Assembly: GCF_021991835.1 (NCBI RefSeq) | Contig: NZ_JAHDAU010000002.1 | Span: 124,001-188,000 of the forward strand | Source: Polaribacter sargassicola | GTDB lineage: Bacteria > Bacteroidota > Bacteroidia > Flavobacteriales > Flavobacteriaceae | Length of the DNA stretch: 64,000 bases | Reading direction: 5' to 3' | Shown here: positions 58,388-64,000 of the stretch, one piece after another | Numbering within the stretch: the first letter of the stretch is position 1 | How the letters are laid out: every line of letters starts with the position of its first letter | Program-made: the position numbers and the translations under genes | Notes under the pieces: generated by a model | Database searches by the model: none | What the model saw: only the letters and a program-made list of their open reading frames with translations | Told to the model about the DNA's origin: nothing

Positions 58388-59374
58388 ATGAAAAAACTTG
58401 TTGCTAAACTATTATTCTTATTAATATTACTTGTAAACAACTATATACAAGCACAATACACAGGTATTATAAATTCTAATTCTCCTGGTTTTTCTCAAAG
58501 TCCTTACAGTGTTGGCACAGGTGTTTACCAACTAGAAAGTAACTTTTTCTATAAAAACTTAAGTATAGAACCTACTTTTTCTCAACCACAATCTATAGGT
58601 GCAGATTTATTATTTAGAACTAGTTTTTTTCTTGAAAAATTAGAATTAAATATGCAATTAACCTATCAAAAAGACAAAGTAGCTTTTAAAAATATTTTTA
58701 CTTCAGATTATTTTACAATGGGGTTTAGTCAATTTACTGTTGGTGCAAAATATTTAATTTACGAACCAAATTATAAAGATAAAAGTAAAGAAATAAGAAG
58801 TTGGAGAAAAAGACATGCTTTTGATTTTAGGCGCTTTATACCTTCTGTTGGTGTTTACGTTGGTGTTAATACAGATTATGTAGAAGAAAGATATAAAGTA
58901 CAACAAATTACACCCAAAGTAGGTTTGTTATTACAACATAGTTTAACGAATGAGTTTAACGTTATTTCTAATATTTATTATGATAAAATAGGTTCTGACT
59001 TCTCAGAAATTTCATACATAATTACAGCAACACAGAATTTTACCCAAAGATGGTCTGGTTTTTTAGAACACCAAGCTATTATTATGGAAAATCTAAATAA
59101 AGTAAATTATGGGTTAGGTTTAGCTTATTTATTTAATAGAAATTTACAAGTTAATACGTCTGGTAGGTTTGTTCAAGAAGGAAGGTCTCAAGGTTTTTAT
59201 GGTAGTTTAGGTGTTTCTTATAGGTTAGATAGACATAAAGATTCTTATATAGAACTAGATGAATACGGAAAAGAGATAAAAGAGCCTAAAATTTCTGACA
59301 TCAGAAAAACAAAAAAGGCGAACAAAAAAAGAAAAAAACGAAAAAGAAGAAAGCGTTTTCTTGGTATATTTTAA
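58388..59374 (+). CDS. Outer membrane beta-barrel protein (phenol-degradation/transporter-like)
   Basis: A 328-residue exported protein: signal peptide to about residue 22 (NNYIQAQ), then amphipathic strands such as YQLESNFFYKNLSI and GFSQFTVGAKYLIY consistent with a 12- to 14-strand barrel of the MetA-pathway/FadL-like type. The C-terminal 30 residues are extremely basic (KKANKKRKKRKRRKRF), unusual for a barrel and perhaps periplasmic or surface-interacting. The substrate is unknown. Confidence 0.7.
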   Translation: MKKLVAKLLFLLILLVNNYIQAQYTGIINSNSPGFSQSPYSVGTGVYQLESNFFYKNLSIEPTFSQPQSIGADLLFRTSFFLEKLELNMQLTYQKDKVAFKNIFTSDYFTMGFSQFTVGAKYLIYEPNYKDKSKEIRSWRKRHAFDFRRFIPSVGVYVGVNTDYVEERYKVQQITPKVGLLLQHSLTNEFNVISNIYYDKIGSDFSEISYIITATQNFTQRWSGFLEHQAIIMENLNKVNYGLGLAYLFNRNLQVNTSGRFVQEGRSQGFYGSLGVSYRLDRHKDSYIELDEYGKEIKEPKISDIRKTKKANKKRKKRKRRKRFLGIF

Positions 59375-59420
59375 AATACAAAATGAAAGCTAAGTAAACT
59401 TAAATAACAAATAGAAATAC

Positions 59421-59428
59421 TATTTTTG
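59421..59428 (+). promoter_or_regulatory. -7 element immediately before the GNAT start codon
   Basis: TATTTTTG ends 4 bases before the ATG at 59433, implying a leaderless or almost leaderless transcript if active. Confidence 0.4.
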
Positions 59429-59432
59429 TAAT

Positions 59433-60566
59433 ATGATTACAATAAAAAAAATTAGTACAAAAAAGGAAATGAAACAATTTGTAACATTTCCTTTTTCATT
59501 ATATAAAAATAATAAATATTGGGTTCCACCAATTATTAAAGACGAAATAGACAATTTTGATCCAACAAAAAACCCTGTTTTCGAAAATGCTGATGCTCAT
59601 TTTTTTGTTGCAATTAAAAACAATAAAATTGTTGGTAGAGTAATTGCAATTATAAATTGGTTTGAAGTTGAAAAACAACAAATTAAAAAAATGCGCTTTG
59701 GTTGGTTTGATGTTATTGATGATATAGAAGTTAGTAAAGCTTTATTAAACAAGGTTAAAGAAATAGGATTAAAAAATAATTTAGAATATATAGAAGGTCC
59801 TATCGGGTTTAATAATCTAGATAAAACAGGTGTTTTAGTAGAAGGTTTTGATCATATAGGAACCATGATTACTTGGTACAATCACCCTTACTACAAAGAA
59901 CATTTAGAGCAAATAGGCTTTGTTAAAGAAAAAGAATATTTAGAAAACAAATTCAAATTTAAAAATGTTGATATTCCTTATTTTGATAGAATAAGTAAAA
60001 TTTTAAAACGTCGTTTTAAACTTAAAGCATTAGATTTTACTCAAACAAAAGACATAATGCCTTATGTTGATGAAATGTTTGAAGTTTTTAGTGCATCATA
60101 TTCTAAATTATCGTCTTTTGTACCAATTTCTGATGCTCAAATTGCTTTTTTTAAGAAAAAATACATCGGTTTTATCAATCCAGAATACATAAAATTTGTG
60201 GTAGATGAGAACAACAAATTAATTGCTTTTGCTATTGTAATGCCCTCTTTTTCTGAAGCTTTACAAAAGGCAAAAGGTAAATTATTTCCTTTTGGTTTGT
60301 TTCATTTACTAAAAGCCAGAAAACACTCTAAAGACGTTACTTTTTATTTAATTGGCGTAAGACCAGATTATCAAAACAAAGGTGTACATGCTATTATTTT
60401 TGATCAATATGCAAAAACTTTTGCACCTTTAGGTATAGAAAATTGTATTAGAACTCCAGAGCTAGAAGACAATAAAGCCATCCAAAAATTATGGGAAAAC
60501 TTTAATCCTACAACACATAAAAGACGTAGAACTTATAAATTAGATATTAATGCAACTATTTTATAA
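59433..60566 (+). CDS. GNAT family acetyltransferase-like protein
   Basis: A 377-residue protein with two GNAT-like halves: the N-terminal half (about 1-165, HFFVAIKNNKIVGRVIAIIN) and the C-terminal half (about 205-377, with VRPDYQNKGVHAIIFDQYAK as the acetyl-CoA-binding Q/RxxGxG/A-like stretch, here QNKGVHA). The substrate is unknown; relatives annotated simply as GNAT family are frequent in Bacteroidota. It overlaps rsmE by 17 bases, so translation of rsmE is probably coupled. Confidence 0.8.
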   Translation: MITIKKISTKKEMKQFVTFPFSLYKNNKYWVPPIIKDEIDNFDPTKNPVFENADAHFFVAIKNNKIVGRVIAIINWFEVEKQQIKKMRFGWFDVIDDIEVSKALLNKVKEIGLKNNLEYIEGPIGFNNLDKTGVLVEGFDHIGTMITWYNHPYYKEHLEQIGFVKEKEYLENKFKFKNVDIPYFDRISKILKRRFKLKALDFTQTKDIMPYVDEMFEVFSASYSKLSSFVPISDAQIAFFKKKYIGFINPEYIKFVVDENNKLIAFAIVMPSFSEALQKAKGKLFPFGLFHLLKARKHSKDVTFYLIGVRPDYQNKGVHAIIFDQYAKTFAPLGIENCIRTPELEDNKAIQKLWENFNPTTHKRRRTYKLDINATIL

Positions 60567-61257
60567 TTCAGAAATTACAACAGAAACCCAACAAATTACT
60601 TTTGATAAGATTGAAAGTAAACACATTGTACGTGTTCTACGTAAAAAAGAAAATGACATTCTTAAAATTACCAACGGAAAAGGTTTTTTGTTTGATGTAA
60701 AAATAATTATTGCTAGCGATAAAAAATGTTTAGCAGAAGTTATTGCTTTTGAAGAAAAACCAAAACCTTGGAAATATTATTTACACATTGCCATTGCCCC
60801 TACAAAACTAAACGATAGAACAGAATGGTTTTTAGAAAAAGCTACAGAAATTGGTATTGATGAAATTACACCAATTATTTGTTCTAATTCTGAACGAAGA
60901 GTTGTAAAATTAGAAAGATTTCAAAAAATTATTCAATCTGCAATGAAACAATCTTTAAAATTTACATTGCCAAAATTAAATGAACCTATAAAATTAAATG
61001 ATTTTTTAAAACAAGATTTAGATGGTAAAGTTTGTATTGCTCATTGCGAAGAGCAAGAAAAAACACTATTGCAATCAGTTATAAATCCATCAGAAAAAAC
61101 AACCATTTTAATTGGTCCTGAAGGAGATTTTTCTACTCAAGAAATTGCAAAATGTTTAGAAAAAAAATTCATTCCAATTTCTTTAGGAGAAAGTAGATTA
61201 AGAACAGAAACTGCCGCTTTAGTTGCTGTAAATACGGTTTCATTCATCAATCAGTAA
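60550..61257 (+). CDS. rsmE: 16S rRNA (uracil1498-N3)-methyltransferase
   Basis: A 235-residue SPOUT methyltransferase. The N-terminal PUA-like domain contains SKHIVRVLRKKENDILKITN; the SPOUT domain has KLNDRTEWFLEKATEIGIDE near 92-111, ILIGPEGDFS near 190 and the knot motif LGESRLRTETAALVAV near 215. It methylates U1498 of 16S rRNA. Its start lies inside the GNAT gene. Confidence 0.95.
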   Translation: MQLFYNSEITTETQQITFDKIESKHIVRVLRKKENDILKITNGKGFLFDVKIIIASDKKCLAEVIAFEEKPKPWKYYLHIAIAPTKLNDRTEWFLEKATEIGIDEITPIICSNSERRVVKLERFQKIIQSAMKQSLKFTLPKLNEPIKLNDFLKQDLDGKVCIAHCEEQEKTLLQSVINPSEKTTILIGPEGDFSTQEIAKCLEKKFIPISLGESRLRTETAALVAVNTVSFINQ

Positions 61258-61298
61258 GATTTTCTTATATTGCTTTTATATTTTTACTAAACTAAATA

Positions 61299-61940
61299 AT
61301 GAAGCAATTATTATTACTTTTTTTTGCCTTTATACTTACAAATATAAACGCACAAGATGTGGCTATTTTAAAATATAATGGTGGCGGAGATTGGTATGCA
61401 AACCCTACAGCAGTACCTAATTTAATAGCATTTGCAAACACTAATATTAATACAAACATCTCACAAAACCCGCAAAGTGTCGCTATAAATAATCAAGATA
61501 TTTTTAATTATCCTATATTATTTATGACCGGGCATGGTAATGTTTTGTTTTCTAATGATGATGCAGACAATCTTAGAAGTTACTTAATATCTGGTGGTTT
61601 TTTACATATTTCTGACAATTATGGGTTAGATACATTTGTTAGAAGAGAACTAAAAAAAGTATTTCCTAACTTAGAATTTAAAGAAATACCTACAAATCAT
61701 CCTATTTATCATCAGACCTATGATTTTCCTAACGGAATTCCTAAAATTCATGAACATGATAAAAAAGCACCGCAAGGTTTTGGCCTTTTCTACGAAGGAC
61801 GATTGATTGTTTTTTATGATTATGAAACCGACTTAAGTGATGGATGGGAAGATGAAATTATACATAATAACCCAAAAAGTGTTAGAGAAAAAGCACTTAA
61901 AATGGGTACAAATATTATAGAATATGCTTTTACAAACTAA
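61299..61940 (+). CDS. DUF4159 family exported protein
   Basis: A 213-residue protein with a signal peptide (about 1-18, ILTNINAQ). DUF4159 features are KYNGGGDWYANPTAVPNLIA, PILFMTGHGNVLFSNDDADN and LISGGFLHISDNYGLD, a flavodoxin/glutamine-amidotransferase-like fold of unknown activity. It overlaps the downstream transporter gene by 17 bases. Confidence 0.85.
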   Translation: MKQLLLLFFAFILTNINAQDVAILKYNGGGDWYANPTAVPNLIAFANTNINTNISQNPQSVAINNQDIFNYPILFMTGHGNVLFSNDDADNLRSYLISGGFLHISDNYGLDTFVRRELKKVFPNLEFKEIPTNHPIYHQTYDFPNGIPKIHEHDKKAPQGFGLFYEGRLIVFYDYETDLSDGWEDEIIHNNPKSVREKALKMGTNIIEYAFTN

Positions 61941-62853
61941 TGCAAATATTAATATTGATGATATAAAAATAAACTTTGATTCTAGCGGATTATGGGTTTT
62001 AAATATCGCCATTGCTATTATTATGTTTGGTGTTGCTTTGGCAATTACAGTAGATGATTTTAAACGACTTTTTAAAAATCCGAAAATAGTTTTTGTAGGT
62101 GTTTTCTCTCAATTTATACTATTGCCTGCTCTAACTTTTATAGCAATATTAATTATAAAACCTCACTCTAGTTTTGCATTAGGAATGATGATGATTGCAG
62201 CTTGTCCTGGTGGAAATGTTTCTAACTTTTTTAGTAAAATGGCAGGAGGTAACGCAGCTCTTTCTGTTAGTTTAACGGCTTTTGCAACTTTAATTTGTAT
62301 TGTAATGACACCTTTTAACTTGCAATTTTGGGGTAGTTTATACGAACCTACTAATCAAATTTTAAAAACCGTTTCTTTAAATCCGTTTGATTTATTTAAA
62401 CTGGTTTCTTTAATTTTAGGAATCCCTCTAATTGCCGGAATGCTAATAAATTATTACCATACAAAAATGGCTAGCAAAATTGAAAAAGTTTTAAAACCTT
62501 TATCTATGTTGGTTTTTATTGCTTTAATTTTTATTGCTTTTTCTCAAAATTTAGATGTATTTGTAAACCACATTCATCATGTTTTATTTTTAGTAATTTT
62601 TCATAATATTTTTGCTTACATCTTAGGATTTTTCACCGCTAAATCTTTTAAATTAGACAAAAAAGATTGCAAAACAATTGCCATAGAAACAGGTATACAA
62701 AATGGTGGTTTAGGATTATTATTAATTTTTGGTTTTTTTGAAGGTTTAGGAGGAATGGCTTTACTTGCTGCCTTTTGGGGAATTTGGGATGTGTTTTCTG
62801 GTATGATTTTAGCCACTTATTGGGGCAGAAATTCTCTTAAAGAAACTAAATAA
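61924..62853 (+). CDS. Bile acid:sodium symporter-like (BASS) transporter
   Basis: A 309-residue protein with about 9-10 membrane helices. The family motif AACPGGNVSNFFSKMAGGNA (about 97-116) forms the sodium-binding crossover and ETGIQNGGLGLLL (about 256-268) the second discontinuous helix. The substrate is not bile acid in marine bacteria and remains unknown, probably an organic anion. The start overlaps DUF4159; a start slightly further in is possible but the first helix requires most of this N-terminus. Confidence 0.88.
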   Translation: MLLQTNANINIDDIKINFDSSGLWVLNIAIAIIMFGVALAITVDDFKRLFKNPKIVFVGVFSQFILLPALTFIAILIIKPHSSFALGMMMIAACPGGNVSNFFSKMAGGNAALSVSLTAFATLICIVMTPFNLQFWGSLYEPTNQILKTVSLNPFDLFKLVSLILGIPLIAGMLINYYHTKMASKIEKVLKPLSMLVFIALIFIAFSQNLDVFVNHIHHVLFLVIFHNIFAYILGFFTAKSFKLDKKDCKTIAIETGIQNGGLGLLLIFGFFEGLGGMALLAAFWGIWDVFSGMILATYWGRNSLKETK

Positions 62854-62864
62854 TCTCTTTAATT

Positions 62865-63923
62865 ATGATAAAAAAAATATGGTACTTTTCTGTAAAGCTT
62901 TTTGTAAAAATAAGCTTGTTTTTTTATTGTAAAAAGATAAAAGTTACTGGTAAAAATAACATTCCTAAAAAAGGAGCTGTTCTTTTTGCCATCAACCATC
63001 CTAATGCATTGCTAGATCCTTTACTTGTTACCTCTAATAATCCTAGAGAAAATCATTTTTTGGTAAGAGCAGATGTTTTTAAAAAACCTTTGGTTAAAAA
63101 AACATTAGCAAGTTTAAACTTAATGCCAATTTACCGAATTAGAGATGGTAGAAGTCAGCTTTCTAACAACGAAGAGGTTTTTGAAAAGTGTTTTAATATT
63201 TTAAAAAAGAAACAAACTTTATTTATTTTTCCGCAAGGCGGACATTCTAGAGACAGAAATATAAAACCCTTAAGTAAAGGTTTTACTAGAATTGTTTTTG
63301 GTGCTTTAGAAAAATTTCCAGATTTAAATGTTACTGTAATTCCGGTGGGTATTACTTATCAAAACTCCTCTACTTTTCCTTGTAAAGTTGCCATTAATTA
63401 CGGAACACAAATTGATGCAAAAACTATTTTAGAATCACACCCAAAAGCCAAAGCTATTAATATTTTAAAAACAGATGTTAGCAACCAATTAAAAGAATTA
63501 ACAGTACATATACCAGATGATAAAAATTATGAAACTGTTTTAAAAAAATTAAATGATGCTAATGTAGATTTTACAAATGTTTCTTTAGTAAACAGAATGA
63601 TTAAAGAAAATAATATACCTAAAGCTGTAAAAAAACCGATTAACTTTTTAAAACCTCTATTTTATTTGATTGTTATTAATAGTTTTATTCCTTATTTATT
63701 CTGGAAAAAGCAACACAAATCAATTGATGAAATTGAGTTTACAGATACTTTTAGGTATGGTTTAAATGTAATTACTTTTCCACTTTTTTATGCTTTACAA
63801 AGTTGGATAATCAGTTTCTTTTTTGATAAAAAAATCGCTTTTATTTACTTTTTTGCAGCTATTTTTTCTGTAATTATTTATGCTAAGTTTTCTGTAAAAA
63901 ATGCAGAAAATAACGAATCATAA
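62865..63923 (+). CDS. Lysophospholipid acyltransferase family (PlsC-like) protein
   Basis: A 352-residue membrane acyltransferase. The catalytic NHxxxxD motif is NHPNALLD (about 44-51), the substrate-binding box is FPQGGHSRD (about 124-132, a variant of FPEGTRS), and PVGITY is also present. Two or three membrane helices are at the C-terminus (about 265-345). It probably acylates lysophosphatidic acid or a related lipid. It starts 11 bases after the symporter gene and ends the operon. Confidence 0.88.
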   Translation: MIKKIWYFSVKLFVKISLFFYCKKIKVTGKNNIPKKGAVLFAINHPNALLDPLLVTSNNPRENHFLVRADVFKKPLVKKTLASLNLMPIYRIRDGRSQLSNNEEVFEKCFNILKKKQTLFIFPQGGHSRDRNIKPLSKGFTRIVFGALEKFPDLNVTVIPVGITYQNSSTFPCKVAINYGTQIDAKTILESHPKAKAINILKTDVSNQLKELTVHIPDDKNYETVLKKLNDANVDFTNVSLVNRMIKENNIPKAVKKPINFLKPLFYLIVINSFIPYLFWKKQHKSIDEIEFTDTFRYGLNVITFPLFYALQSWIISFFFDKKIAFIYFFAAIFSVIIYAKFSVKNAENNES

Positions 63924-63934
63924 AAAAAACCAAC

Positions 63935-64000
63935 AAACAAGTTTAGCCCTGATTGAACGACTTGTTTGAGCTCTTTTTTGAAATTAGGTTTCATAAAAAA
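63935..64000 (+). ncRNA. Start of a conserved flavobacterial structured element (partial)
   Basis: After the last stop codon, AAACAAG (63935-63941) pairs with CTTGTTT (63961-63967) around TTTAGCCCTGATTGAACGA, followed by CTCTTTTTTGAAA, a loop and TTTCATAAAAAA at the window end. The AGCCCTGATTGAA core and following hairpin resemble an element I recall from many Flavobacteriia genomes, possibly the Flavo-1 RNA motif; I cannot confirm this from sequence alone. The element is cut by the window edge. Confidence 0.4.

Overview
The window is a contiguous stretch of a low-GC chromosome from the family Flavobacteriaceae (Bacteroidota), most like marine genera such as Polaribacter or Tenacibaculum. The evidence is the extreme A+T bias, promoters with the Bacteroidota -7 element TAnnTTTG, the near absence of Shine-Dalgarno sequences, and many Bacteroidota-typical families (SusC/TonB-type receptor, DUF3467, DUF2851, DUF4834, DUF5683, DUF4159, a DUF5684-LepB fusion, AraC regulators with TPR domains). 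No rRNA, CRISPR array, insertion sequence or prophage is visible; this is mostly core chromosome.

Layout. 1-6.0 kb: a membrane acyltransferase, an exported esterase, and a two-gene phytate unit (beta-propeller phytase lipoprotein plus TonB-dependent receptor). 6.2-19.7 kb, all on the minus strand: the transcription/translation super-cluster tRNA-Thr-Tyr-Gly-Thr, tuf, tRNA-Trp, secE, nusG, rplK, rplA, rplJ, rplL, rpoB, rpoC, then a DUF3467 gene. The tRNA-tuf order is the same as in E. coli tufB. 19.7-27.4 kb, minus strand: hibernation factor, XerC-type recombinase, bS21, an acyl-CoA dehydrogenase, a helix-hairpin-helix protein, an alanine/sodium symporter, a dTDP-rhamnose-reductase-like SDR, a K+ channel and a PspC-like protein. 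27.5-39.3 kb, plus strand: uvrA, a LOG-family protein, an M1-peptidase-like outer membrane protein that has lost its zinc site, a fused alpha/beta 2-oxoacid dehydrogenase E1 and a large secreted zinc metalloprotease.

39.3-49.5 kb: DUF2851 (minus), nitroreductase, aminoacyl-histidine dipeptidase, then a parA-parB-DUF5683-dapB-lepB-WbqC run and a Crp/Fnr-family regulator. 49.5-58.2 kb: a surface-polysaccharide block (flippase, two GT4 glycosyltransferases, a YfhO-type membrane protein and DUF4834, all minus) interrupted by a divergently oriented AraC/TPR sensor-regulator. 58.4-64 kb, plus strand: outer membrane protein, GNAT, rsmE, DUF4159, a bile-acid:Na+ symporter-like protein and a phospholipid acyltransferase, ending in what looks like the start of a conserved flavobacterial structured element.

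The most interesting signals are regulatory. rpsU has a strong Shine-Dalgarno in a genome that otherwise lacks them, fitting bS21 autoregulation. A terminator-shaped hairpin is embedded in the first codons of the helix-hairpin-helix gene, and another abuts the start codon of a small membrane protein. Two gene-free stretches (48.93-49.23 and 53.47-53.83 kb) contain palindromes, hairpins, divergent promoter elements and a candidate small RNA. I found no clearly new multi-gene defence or mobile system.
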